Shown here: in pieces, positions 1 through 8,211 of the stretch
Position numbering within the stretch: position 1 is the first letter of the stretch
Layout: each line of letters opens with the position of its first letter
Assembly (NCBI RefSeq): GCF_012641395.1
Contig: NZ_JABAIH010000005.1
Location: 62,001 to 126,000, forward strand
Direction of reading: 5' to 3'
Length of the DNA stretch: 64,000 bases
DNA from: Rhizobium sp. P32RR-XVIII
GTDB taxonomy: Bacteria > Pseudomonadota > Alphaproteobacteria > Rhizobiales > Rhizobiaceae
Program-made: the position numbers and the translations under genes
Notes under the pieces: model-generated
Seen by the model: the letters and a program-made list of their open reading frames with translations, nothing else
The model's database searches: none
What the model was told of the DNA's origin: nothing

Positions 1-525
1 GGTTCGGGTGTCGATCGCCCCGCACTCAAGATCGCGCCCTGTAACAGGACCGACGCCCCGCGGTGCAAAGAAAGTCATCTTGCGAAGATCGCCGAGCAGC
101 CCATCCTTGTCGTTCTGGAGCTGGAGGAGAGCGTTGATCCGGCGTAGCGCGGCATCCCGGGGAGGCAGGCCCTCACGAAGTTCCGGATGCATCGTTTCCC
201 AGTGCATGTCGAAGGTTCCGGTGATCAGGTTCAGCCCCTCGGCGAGGCCAGCAAAACCCTGCTCATTTGCTAGGGCACGCGTCACGATCACGAGCAGCCT
301 CAGATCCCGTCCCTGCGGGCGCAACTCTTCTGATTTTCGAAGGACGGTCGACCAATCGACAGGGACCTCGGTCCGTAAGACGGGGTTGTTGCGCTCGTCA
401 CGGCTTATTTCGACCTGCGGTTGCACGAGGCGTTCCAGCTCGTGGAATCGTCCGTCATTCCGCAAGCTTTCACCTGACGGGTTCTCACCGTTCAGCGGGC
501 TTAACCAGAGAGCAGAGTCGAACAA
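1..525 (-). CDS. tssA: Type VI secretion protein TssA (ImpA family), 3' part cut by window edge
   Basis: The minus strand reads as one open frame of 175 codons running off the left edge. The N-terminus begins FDSALWLSPLNGENPSGE, and further on come residues like DWSTVLRKSEELRPQGRDLRLLVIVTRAL and a conserved FDMHWETMHPEL stretch; this is the ImpA N-terminal domain of TssA. TssA caps and primes the T6SS sheath in the cytoplasm. An in-frame stop lies five codons upstream of the putative start, so initiation must be at TTG (525) or the CTG just before it; a GGGGGAA purine run sits directly upstream. The kinase gene upstream ends 96 bp away in the same direction, so the two are probably co-transcribed. 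Family call is strong; the exact start is less certain. Confidence 0.85.
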   Translation of the reverse strand, partial: MFDSALWLSPLNGENPSGESLRNDGRFHELERLVQPQVEISRDERNNPVLRTEVPVDWSTVLRKSEELRPQGRDLRLLVIVTRALANEQGFAGLAEGLNLITGTFDMHWETMHPELREGLPPRDAALRRINALLQLQNDKDGLLGDLRKMTFFAPRGVGPVTGRDLECGAIDTRT

Positions 526-621
526 CAGTTCCCCCCGTTAACCGACTAGTATTCCCCTGTCATTTTGCTTTTTACCACAAGTTCTTGCTCTATACTAATG
601 TCACGTATCTTCGGCTTCTAA

Positions 622-2715
622 TTAATTGCGGGTGTCGAGCAGCCGGGTGGTCATCGAGAGGATCGAGACACGCCCCGCGGCTATGACCGCGCGTAAATCC
701 TCCGCAAAAGACTTGGTGGACTCGGTTGTCGGTCGAAGCTGCGGAAAAAGCGGCTGATCGGTCTGCATGACAATGATCAGACTTCTACCGAAGGTGGCAT
801 CGACGGCGAAGGAGAGTTTTGCGGGGTCCGCCGCGCCCTCTGCCGTCGGATAGGCAACCCGGATGGTGCGCATGCCATTCGCCACGGTTCCGATCTGGGC
901 CAGTGCGTGATCGGGTCTCTTGATGTTCGGAAGAACATTGAAGAGATTGCCGGTGACGTCGGCGATGGCCACCCACAAGTACCCCTTGTCAAGCGTTGCC
1001 GGCACAAGCACGTCGATCACCGGGTTGTCGCCGACCGAATAGATGCCGGACATGTTCGGTTCGGATCTGTCGCCGTAACCGAGAACGATCGTCATCTGAC
1101 CTTGCGGCGCATCCGGCAGCAGTTCCTGAACAACGCACAGTTGGCTGTTGAGCACCGTGGCATCGAAGCGTAGCTCGCGATCTCCGACATGGGGCGCGAG
1201 CGTCTGCTGGAGGGCTTCAATGTCGCTGCTGGAGGTGACGTTTCCTCGGACGGAAATCGTCGATCCGAGAGGAAAAGTGCCGCTTTCCGGAGGTTGAACG
1301 AGGAGTGGACCGCAGGTCTGCAGCGGCACGATAAGGGGTTTCAGCTGGTCCGGCGACAGGTCTCGCGGACCCGCCGCGATACGGATGATCGGCTGGTAGC
1401 CGGCGGCCTTTGCCGCCGCATTAAATCGGCTGACGGCCGCCTCGCGTCCTGCGGTATCGGGAGCGAGACCGGTGAGGCGGACCGTTCGATCGGCGACTTC
1501 AAGCTTCCACTCGTCGAGCGGAATGGCGGCCGCGAAGAAGGCATCGATGTCCTGCGCCCACTTTTCAGATGGAGCGCCCTGGGCGAGAGTGAGGGCGTCA
1601 TCGGGTGGGGCAAGCCCGACGGTCCGGGCGAAGTTCGCCAGGATTGTCTCCTGCTGGCCGGCGTCGGGAGCAAAACCGGCAAGTGTCGGCCGGCCTTGCG
1701 CATCCACCCCGGCAGTGAGCTTGTAAGGCGTAGCAATCGGCAGGCTTGCCGGAGACAAGCCCTCAAAAGCCCCGAGAAACCAAAGCCCGGCAAGCACTGC
1801 AAGGACCGCGAGGGGCAGGATTGCAAGCCATGGCCGCCATCCGGGCTTCGTGCCGCGCCCGTTCTGACGCGCTTTGGCGAGACCGGGCTGCAGCAATCGC
1901 CCGATTTCCTTGACGACCGCGGCGGCACTCGGCGGGCGTTGCGCAGGGTCTGGCCGAGTAAGGTCGTCGATCAGCGTCTTCAGCGGCTCTGGAACGCCCG
2001 CTGTGTCAATTCGGCGCTCCTTGTGGCGGACAACCTCGCCAGGACTTGTTCCGACGTCCGGAATCCTTCCCCGGAAGGTCGCGAGCAGCGAGGCGCCCAG
2101 GGCATAAAGGTCTGAGCGCGGCTCTGCCTGCCCATGCAACTGCTCAGGCGCGGCATATTCGTACTTGCCCGCGAATTCTTTGCCGACGATCGTGCGCGCG
2201 CCTGTGCTGCTGTCCTTGGCGATGCCGAAATCGATGATGACGGCTTCCTCCGGCCTGCCGTCGCGCAGGATGATGTTGTCGGGGGAAAGGTCGCGATGGA
2301 CGATCTTGCGCTCGTGTGTGGCGACAAGGCCTTCGGCCACTCTGTGCGCCACGACCAGCAGATCGCGCGGGGAAGCCCCGCCCTGCTCGAGCCATTCGCT
2401 GAGTGGCGTGCCGGCGACGTAGTCCATGACCAGATAGACGTGGCCGTCCCCGGTCTGACTGCAGTCGGTGTAGCGCACGACCGCGTCGTGGGAGATGTTG
2501 CGCATCTCCTCCTCGCGCTTCATGAGCTCCAGATAGCCGGCATTTGCCGACAGCTCGCGCTTCAGCGCCTTGAGCGCCACGACCCGTCCGGTAATGCGGT
2601 TGCTTGCACGATAGACTTCACCCGTTCCACCGCGGCCGAGGACGCCCTCGATCTCGTAGGTGTTGTTAAGCACCTGTCCCTTGCGGAAGATGTCGCCAGG
2701 CAGTGGATCGATCAT
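622..2715 (-). CDS. ppkA: Transmembrane Ser/Thr protein kinase of the T6SS (PpkA/ImpN type)
   Basis: A 697-residue protein with a complete eukaryotic-type kinase domain: glycine-rich loop GRGGTGEVY near residues 26-34, catalytic loop HRDLSPDN near 140 and DFGIAK near 160. A single hydrophobic segment at about 292-312 separates it from a roughly 385-residue periplasmic part. The start at 2715 is chosen because GGGAGG lies 7 nt upstream; an in-frame ATG 33 nt earlier has no such site. In other T6SS the kinase phosphorylates an FHA protein to switch on assembly, and PppA reverses this; here pppA is encoded 4 kb away. Divergent from clpV. Kinase activity and topology are supported by motifs; the target is inferred from family knowledge, as no fha gene is in this window. 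Confidence 0.9.
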   Translation of the reverse strand: MIDPLPGDIFRKGQVLNNTYEIEGVLGRGGTGEVYRASNRITGRVVALKALKRELSANAGYLELMKREEEMRNISHDAVVRYTDCSQTGDGHVYLVMDYVAGTPLSEWLEQGGASPRDLLVVAHRVAEGLVATHERKIVHRDLSPDNIILRDGRPEEAVIIDFGIAKDSSTGARTIVGKEFAGKYEYAAPEQLHGQAEPRSDLYALGASLLATFRGRIPDVGTSPGEVVRHKERRIDTAGVPEPLKTLIDDLTRPDPAQRPPSAAAVVKEIGRLLQPGLAKARQNGRGTKPGWRPWLAILPLAVLAVLAGLWFLGAFEGLSPASLPIATPYKLTAGVDAQGRPTLAGFAPDAGQQETILANFARTVGLAPPDDALTLAQGAPSEKWAQDIDAFFAAAIPLDEWKLEVADRTVRLTGLAPDTAGREAAVSRFNAAAKAAGYQPIIRIAAGPRDLSPDQLKPLIVPLQTCGPLLVQPPESGTFPLGSTISVRGNVTSSSDIEALQQTLAPHVGDRELRFDATVLNSQLCVVQELLPDAPQGQMTIVLGYGDRSEPNMSGIYSVGDNPVIDVLVPATLDKGYLWVAIADVTGNLFNVLPNIKRPDHALAQIGTVANGMRTIRVAYPTAEGAADPAKLSFAVDATFGRSLIIVMQTDQPLFPQLRPTTESTKSFAEDLRAVIAAGRVSILSMTTRLLDTRN

Positions 2716-2756
2716 CTGGAGCCTCCCAGCGCACCCAGTGGAAACCACGCGACATA

Positions 2757-2799
2757 ATATTCATCAAGAACACGCGGCCCGAATATTTGTCAAGAATAC
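2757..2799. promoter_or_regulatory. Pair of imperfect 17-bp direct repeats in the ppkA-clpV divergent spacer
   Basis: The copies ATATTCATCAAGAACAC (2757-2773) and ATATTTGTCAAGAATAC (2783-2799) match at 14 of 17 positions, with starts 26 bp apart (about two and a half helical turns). They lie in the only AT-rich part of the 164-bp spacer between the divergent kinase and clpV starts. A site for a regulator controlling both T6SS arms is a reasonable inference; no regulator is known from this window. Confidence 0.4.
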
Positions 2800-2879
2800 T
2801 CTAATGTGGCACGCTGTGACTAGCGATCGAAGACTAGCAACGTCCTATTCAAGATCACATGGGCAGGAGCCCGATCGAC

Positions 2880-5603
2880 ATGCAGAACATGTCTTCTCAG
2901 AGCTTCAAGCGCAAGGAACTGGTCGGCAAACTCAATCCTGTTTGCGTGCGCGCCTTCAAGGCGGCGGCGGACGCGGCCAAGCTTCGCGGCAATCCCTATG
3001 TCGAACTCGTTCACTGGATCGAACAGCTCGCCCTCGTCGACCGCGCGGATTTTCAGCTTATCCTCGCCGATGCCGGCGTGGACCTCGGCCGGCTTGCTGC
3101 CGACATGGCGAGGGCGATCGACAAGCTGCCCTATGGCGCGACCTCCATCGAGGAGTTTTCCGATCACATCTTTCATGCCATCCAGGAGGCCTGGAGCCTC
3201 GCAAGCCTGCAGTTCGGATCCGAAGAGGTTCGCGGAGCCTATGTTCTCTTGGCCTGCAGAAAGGTGGCGGTGCTTGATGGTCTTCTGCTGAAGATCAGCG
3301 CCGAATTCGATCGGATCGAGGCGGATTCCGTTATCCCCCGGCTGGACGACGTGCTGGCAGGATCACTTGAAAATGCCGGTAAGGCCGAGGCCCCCGAACC
3401 AGCCCGGAAAAAACGCCCGGCGGGGGGTGACTCCGCATTGGCGAAATACGCGACTGACCTTACCCGGCGCGCACGCGACGGCAAAATCGATCCGGTTCTC
3501 GGCCGCGACCCCGAGATCCGGCAGATCGTCGATATCCTCATGCGCCGGCGCCAGAACAATCCGATCCTGACCGGCGAAGCCGGAGTAGGCAAGACCGCGG
3601 TGGTCGAAGGTTTTGCGCTCCGCCTTGCGGAAGGGGACGTGCCGCCGCCGCTGAAAGGCGTGGCGCTGCACCTGCTTGATATCGGCCTGATGCAGGCAGG
3701 GGCAAGCGTCAAGGGCGAGTTCGAGAAGCGGCTGAAGACAGTCATCGACGAAGTTCAGGCATCGGAAACGCCGATCATTCTCTTCATCGACGAAGCGCAT
3801 ACTCTGATCGGGGCCGGAGGGGCAGCGGGAACGGGAGACGCCGCAAACCTTCTTAAACCGGCATTGGCGCGTGGCGAGCTTCGCACGATCGCTGCAACGA
3901 CTTGGGCAGAGTACAAGCAGCATATCGAGAAAGACCCGGCGCTGACCCGCCGTTTCCAGGTGGTCAAGATCGAAGAGCCTGATGAAGAAGCCGCCATCCT
4001 GATGCTCCGTGGCGTGGCAGGCGTGTTGGAGAAACACCATCAGGTGCAGATTCTGGACGAAGCGATCGAGACGGCCGTCGGCCTATCCCATCGCTATATT
4101 CCCGCGCGCCAACTGCCGGACAAGGCTGTCAGCCTGTTGGATACGGCCTGCGCGCGCGTGGCGGTATCGCAGCACGCGACACCGGCTGAGGTCGAAGATC
4201 TTCTGCGGCGTAAGCAGTCTCTTGAGATCGAGCAGGGCATCATCGGGCGCGAAGCTGCAATCGGCATCGACGTCGCGGAGCGCCAGTCCAAGGTCGAAGC
4301 CGCTCTCGCCGAGACGGAGTCCGCGTTGCTCGCTGCAAAGGCTCGCTGGGAAAAGGAGCAGTCCATGGTCTCGGAGATCCTCGATCTGCGGGCGAGGCTG
4401 CGGGGAAGGGGAGTTGCGCTTGATGCCGCGCTGGCCGAAGGGGAGGCAGGCGCGGAATTGCCGGCGGCCGCCGACGTGGACCGCCCCGAGCCGGAGAGCG
4501 GCGATGGAACGGATCAAAGCGCCGACCTTGAACGGCTCAAGGCCCTGACGGCGGAGCTTGCCGGGCTTCAGGGTGAGACGCCGCTTATACTGCTTTCCGT
4601 CGACAGGAATGCCGTGGCGTCTGTCGTACAAGACTGGACAGGCATTCCCGTGGGCCGGATGCTGACCAGCCAGACCGAAAAGGCATTGCAGCTTGCGAAG
4701 GTTCTGGGAGAGCGTGTCGTCGGCCAGGAGCTTGCCATGGAATCCATCGCGCGGCGCGTGCAAACCAGCCGTGCGGGCCTTGCCTCTCCTGAAAAGCCGG
4801 TAGGCGTATTCCTGCTGTGCGGCCCTTCGGGCGTCGGCAAGACAGAAACGGCGCTGGCTCTCGCCGAAACCCTCTATGGCGGCGAGCAGAACCTGATCTC
4901 CATCAACATGTCGGAATTCCAGGAAGCGCATACGGTTTCGACCCTCAAGGGTGCGCCTCCCGGCTATGTCGGCTACGGCAAGGGAGGGGTAATGACCGAG
5001 GCCGTGCGCCGTCGGCCCTATTCGGTCATCTTGCTCGATGAAGTCGAGAAGGCGCATCCGGATGTGCACGAGATCTTCTTCCAGGTCTTCGACAAGGGAA
5101 TGATGGACGACAGTGAGGGCCGGCGGATCGACTTCAGGAACAGCCTCATCCTGCTGACCTCGAATGTCGGTTCGGATGTCATCATGAAGCTGACCGACGG
5201 CGGCAGGACGCGGCCGCCGCTCGAGGAACTCGAAAGCGCACTGCGGCCGCCATTGCTGAAGGTGTTCCCGCCAGCCTTCCTCGGACGGGTGATTGTCGTT
5301 CCCTACTATCCGCTCTCGGATTCGATGATCGAGGCGATCACACAACATCATTTCGCGAAGATCGCGCGCCGCCTGAGCGCCAGCCATGACGCCGAGCTGG
5401 TTATCGGGGACGGGGTTCTGGAATTGATCAAGGCTCGGTGTACCGAAGTTGAATCGGGTGGTCGCATGATCGACGCGATCCTGACCAACACGCTTCTGCC
5501 GACGCTGAGCAAGGGCGTTCTGAACTGGTCCCTTGAAGGCAAACGCCTCACCAAGGCGACCGTCGGGGCTTCGGCGGAAGGCTTCACCTACGCGTTCGAA
5601 TAG
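2880..5603 (+). CDS. clpV: T6SS AAA+ ATPase ClpV (TssH)
   Basis: A 907-residue ClpB/ClpV-type protein. An N-terminal Clp repeat domain (about 1-150) is followed by nucleotide-binding domain 1 with Walker A GEAGVGKTAV near residue 232, a Walker B IILFIDEAHTLIGAGG, a central coiled coil (about 420-560) and domain 2 with GPSGVGKTE near 647 and a second Walker B VILLDEVEKAH. ClpV disassembles contracted TssB/TssC sheaths in the cytosol so they can be reused. The N-terminal part and the T6SS context distinguish it from housekeeping ClpB. ATG 2880 is preferred because AGGAG precedes it by 10 nt; ATG 2859 lacks a site. Divergent from the kinase; tssB/tssC, hcp and vgrG are outside the window. Confidence 0.93.
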   Translation: MQNMSSQSFKRKELVGKLNPVCVRAFKAAADAAKLRGNPYVELVHWIEQLALVDRADFQLILADAGVDLGRLAADMARAIDKLPYGATSIEEFSDHIFHAIQEAWSLASLQFGSEEVRGAYVLLACRKVAVLDGLLLKISAEFDRIEADSVIPRLDDVLAGSLENAGKAEAPEPARKKRPAGGDSALAKYATDLTRRARDGKIDPVLGRDPEIRQIVDILMRRRQNNPILTGEAGVGKTAVVEGFALRLAEGDVPPPLKGVALHLLDIGLMQAGASVKGEFEKRLKTVIDEVQASETPIILFIDEAHTLIGAGGAAGTGDAANLLKPALARGELRTIAATTWAEYKQHIEKDPALTRRFQVVKIEEPDEEAAILMLRGVAGVLEKHHQVQILDEAIETAVGLSHRYIPARQLPDKAVSLLDTACARVAVSQHATPAEVEDLLRRKQSLEIEQGIIGREAAIGIDVAERQSKVEAALAETESALLAAKARWEKEQSMVSEILDLRARLRGRGVALDAALAEGEAGAELPAAADVDRPEPESGDGTDQSADLERLKALTAELAGLQGETPLILLSVDRNAVASVVQDWTGIPVGRMLTSQTEKALQLAKVLGERVVGQELAMESIARRVQTSRAGLASPEKPVGVFLLCGPSGVGKTETALALAETLYGGEQNLISINMSEFQEAHTVSTLKGAPPGYVGYGKGGVMTEAVRRRPYSVILLDEVEKAHPDVHEIFFQVFDKGMMDDSEGRRIDFRNSLILLTSNVGSDVIMKLTDGGRTRPPLEELESALRPPLLKVFPPAFLGRVIVVPYYPLSDSMIEAITQHHFAKIARRLSASHDAELVIGDGVLELIKARCTEVESGGRMIDAILTNTLLPTLSKGVLNWSLEGKRLTKATVGASAEGFTYAFE

Positions 5604-5644
5604 GCAACGACACTGCTGGTGATAGCGGCTGCCGGGGAGCGCCG

Positions 5645-6415
5645 TTAGCTGACGGCTTGGAACTCTACGCGCCTGTTTTCGTCGGCCTTCGGGTTTTCCT
5701 GGTTGAGAAGAAACTGCTCGCCGACCCCGACCGCTTCGAGTCGTTCACGCGCGATGTGGCAATCATCCGTGAAGAAGCGCGCAACTTCCTTTGCGCGCAG
5801 AATCGACAGGTGCTGGTTGTAGCTTGCGCCTCCGACCGAATCCGTGTGACCGATGATACGGACGAGCTTGATGTCCATATCCTTTACGACTTCGCACAGC
5901 TGCCGCAACGCCGGCTTTTGCTCCGAAGCGATGGCCGCTGAATCGAAGGCAAAATTCACCCGGACGTTGATCTGGTCGTCAGGCGGTAGCTTCCAATATG
6001 TTTGCGGATTGCTCGTCGCCGCTGCTGCGGATACGGCCGTTGCCGGTGATGTCGCCGCCGGTTCCGGAGTTGAGGGCTGAGCTGCATTGGGAGCCGCTGG
6101 GGTGGTCGCCGGAGCAGCCTGGATCCCCTGGGACGCAATGGCAGCAGGGGAAGGGGGAGCTGGAGCGGTTTTGGCTGCGCCGCTTTCGGGCGTGGCAATC
6201 GTCACCGGGACGGCCTCCGCCTTGGGCGCGGCGTTGGAATTGGTCAGAACCAGGCCGCGCGTGGCTCCGAGCCGCGCCGCCTTGAACAAGTCGATCTGTC
6301 GCTGGAAGCGTTCCTTAAGCGCGGAATCGTTCAGTTCCTGTGCACCCAAGTCACTTTGTGTCACGAAGAATAGAGCGAGAAACACCGTCAGCTTTGTAGT
6401 CAGCGGGCGCTTCAT
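5645..6415 (-). CDS. Exported OmpA-family peptidoglycan-binding protein
   Basis: A 256-residue protein with a cleavable-looking signal (KRPLTTKLTVFLALFF, then an AQEL junction). A Pro/Ala-rich linker spans about 65-145. A C-terminal OmpA domain carries NFAFDSAAI and the HTDSVG motif near residue 190, which contacts peptidoglycan. The start at 6415 has AAAGGAG six nt upstream. The gene is opposite in strand to its T6SS neighbours and has its own divergent spacer with pppA. In T6SS loci, OmpA-domain proteins anchor the membrane complex to the cell wall; that role is inferred from position. It could also be a general envelope protein. Confidence 0.82.
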   Translation of the reverse strand: MKRPLTTKLTVFLALFFVTQSDLGAQELNDSALKERFQRQIDLFKAARLGATRGLVLTNSNAAPKAEAVPVTIATPESGAAKTAPAPPSPAAIASQGIQAAPATTPAAPNAAQPSTPEPAATSPATAVSAAAATSNPQTYWKLPPDDQINVRVNFAFDSAAIASEQKPALRQLCEVVKDMDIKLVRIIGHTDSVGGASYNQHLSILRAKEVARFFTDDCHIARERLEAVGVGEQFLLNQENPKADENRRVEFQAVS

Positions 6416-6538
6416 CTTAGGCTCCTTTGGCAAAAAGGTTTTCGCCTTCTATGAAAAATACTATAGGATGACTATGGGTGCAACCGATCCGGTAGCGGGG
6501 CTCTCACGGCGGATCGATTTAATGGGGTTCGTCTGATC

Positions 6539-7306
6539 ATGACCCCGGACTCTCGGGACAATCCTTCGACGCGCGTGCCTGACGGGCCGGGTAGGCCGCA
6601 AGGAGCGGGACTAAGCCATACCGGGCATGTGCGGACAAACAACGAAGACGCGATTCTCACCGATCCCTCAGGCGCACTTTGGGCGGTCGCTGACGGGATG
6701 GGCGGCTACGGCCACGGTGACGTCGCGGCAGATCTGGTCATCGAACAGCTCGCCCTCCTTCCGCACGCTCCCATTTCCGGCGCTCATCTCGTCGCTGCGC
6801 TGCAGTCGGCGAATTCCGCCATCCGCCGTTGGGCAGCGTCGGCCAATGTCGCGCAGATGGGCGCAACAGTGGTGGCCGCATTCATTGACGGTGGAGCAAC
6901 GACGATCGCATGGGTGGGAGATAGCCGCGCCTATCGTTTGCGGGGGGGAGAGTTGTTGCAACTCACGCGCGACCATTCGGTCGTGCAGGAACTTGTCGAT
7001 GGCGGGCGCCTGACGCCCGCCGCTGTCTGGCAGCATCCGCAAGCGCATGTCGTTACCCGAGCGATCGGCGCGGCCGATTGGCTGGATGTGGACTCCGTCG
7101 AGGTGGCGTTGGAGCCGGGGGATTTTTTGCTCCTCTGCTCGGACGGATTGACCGACTGTGTTGCCGAGGCAGAGATCGTCGCTCACTTGAACGCGCCGAA
7201 CCCCGACGCCGCCTGCCAGCGACTGGTAGCCGCCGCCCTCGATCACGGCGCTCCGGACAATGTCTCGGTGGTGGTGGTTCGGATTGACGGAGCTGCAGCG
7301 CCGTGA
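6539..7306 (+). CDS. pppA: PP2C-type protein phosphatase of the T6SS (PppA)
   Basis: A 255-residue Stp1/PppA-like phosphatase. Metal-binding motifs are seen in order: GHVRTNNEDAI near the N-terminus, VADGMGGYGHGD near 50-60, WVGDSRAYRL, the LLLCSDGLTD motif, and the C-terminal DNVSVVVV. Members use two metal ions to remove phosphate from Ser/Thr. Together with the transmembrane kinase encoded nearby it would set the phosphorylation state that gates T6SS firing. No strong ribosome-binding site precedes the ATG. The stop codon overlaps the next start (GTGA), indicating translational coupling with the M15 peptidase gene. Confidence 0.92.
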   Translation: MTPDSRDNPSTRVPDGPGRPQGAGLSHTGHVRTNNEDAILTDPSGALWAVADGMGGYGHGDVAADLVIEQLALLPHAPISGAHLVAALQSANSAIRRWAASANVAQMGATVVAAFIDGGATTIAWVGDSRAYRLRGGELLQLTRDHSVVQELVDGGRLTPAAVWQHPQAHVVTRAIGAADWLDVDSVEVALEPGDFLLLCSDGLTDCVAEAEIVAHLNAPNPDAACQRLVAAALDHGAPDNVSVVVVRIDGAAAP

Positions 7307-8211
7307 GGCCACTAAATCCGATTGCAGCTGTCGTCATTGGAATGAGCATCATTCTTGCGGCGGCCGTTTTCGCGTTGGTTGGAGACCTCCTTCGAAACAC
7401 AGAGGTTGATCCGAATGCAGGACGGATCGATCGGGCAAATCAACAGCTTGCTCAACAGGACGCGGAAATCCAGGCGCTGCGCGCTGAACTGAACTCGCTC
7501 AAGGGAAAGGTGTCGGAGCTAGAAGGGAAGGTGAAGGAACTGGCGGAGGCGCCTCGCCCCGAACCCGTCCCGCCCAGCCCCGTCGCACCCCCGCCGCCTG
7601 GCGAACCTCCGAGCCAGCAGTCGTTTTCGATCGATCAATTCGGCGGCATGGCGCCGCCGGAGGAAACCGAAAACATGACGGAGCCCATGCAGCTGGCGAA
7701 GAAGCGCTTCAACGAGCGCGTCATACGCCCGACCCCGGCAGTGCTCCGCCAAATCCTTGGCGAGCCGCGAAGTGTCTATTCCACAAGCTGCCAGCCGGTC
7801 ACCAATCCGAAATTGTTGAGGACCCTGGAAAGCCGAGACATAGGGCATTTCCGCCTGACGATGATCAGGCCCGCGCTCGATTCTCTGGGGCAGGTCATGG
7901 AGCGCCTCCGAAAGGAGGAGCCGGACATCTATGCCGCGATCGGTACGGCTGGCGCGCTTTGCGCGCGCTATGTGCGGGGCTCCACCAGGTCTGTCTCCTC
8001 GCACGCCTGGGGCGCGGCCGTCGACCTGACGCTCAAGAAGAACCTCGACAGGATGGGAGATGACAGCACGCAGTTCGGACTTGTGGTGCTCGCAGAGTTT
8101 TTCAACGACGCCGGCTGGTATTGGGGTGCCGGCTATAGCCGCGAAGATTCCATGCACTTTGAAGTGGGGGAGGCGCTGCTTCGCAAATGGGCCGCGGAGG
8201 GCAAGCTGTGA
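7303..8211 (+). CDS. Membrane-anchored M15 (VanY-like) peptidase in the T6SS operon
   Basis: A 302-residue protein starting at GTG, which overlaps the pppA stop. Residues 5-27 are a signal-anchor helix, 45-85 are a predicted coiled coil (repeated ELNSLKGKVSELEGKVKEL pattern), 85-125 are Pro-rich, and the C-terminal domain is M15-like. Zinc-site residues are visible: SHAWGAAVD at about 233-241 (His and Asp) and SMHFEV near 283-288 (His). M15 enzymes cleave D-Ala-containing or L-Ala-D-Glu peptide bonds of peptidoglycan. Because it is tethered, lies between pppA and tssM, and overlaps both, I infer a wall-remodelling role for T6SS assembly (compare TagX of Acinetobacter) rather than a secreted effector. 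No immunity-like gene is adjacent. Confidence 0.82.
   Translation: MRPLNPIAAVVIGMSIILAAAVFALVGDLLRNTEVDPNAGRIDRANQQLAQQDAEIQALRAELNSLKGKVSELEGKVKELAEAPRPEPVPPSPVAPPPPGEPPSQQSFSIDQFGGMAPPEETENMTEPMQLAKKRFNERVIRPTPAVLRQILGEPRSVYSTSCQPVTNPKLLRTLESRDIGHFRLTMIRPALDSLGQVMERLRKEEPDIYAAIGTAGALCARYVRGSTRSVSSHAWGAAVDLTLKKNLDRMGDDSTQFGLVVLAEFFNDAGWYWGAGYSREDSMHFEVGEALLRKWAAEGKL

Noticed and set aside
8..541. 177-codon plus-strand frame at the left edge
   Set aside because: It is antisense to tssA, which gives a clear ImpA-domain translation on the minus strand.
4083..5387. 434-codon minus-strand frame
   Set aside because: Shadow of clpV; no domain and no ribosome-binding site.
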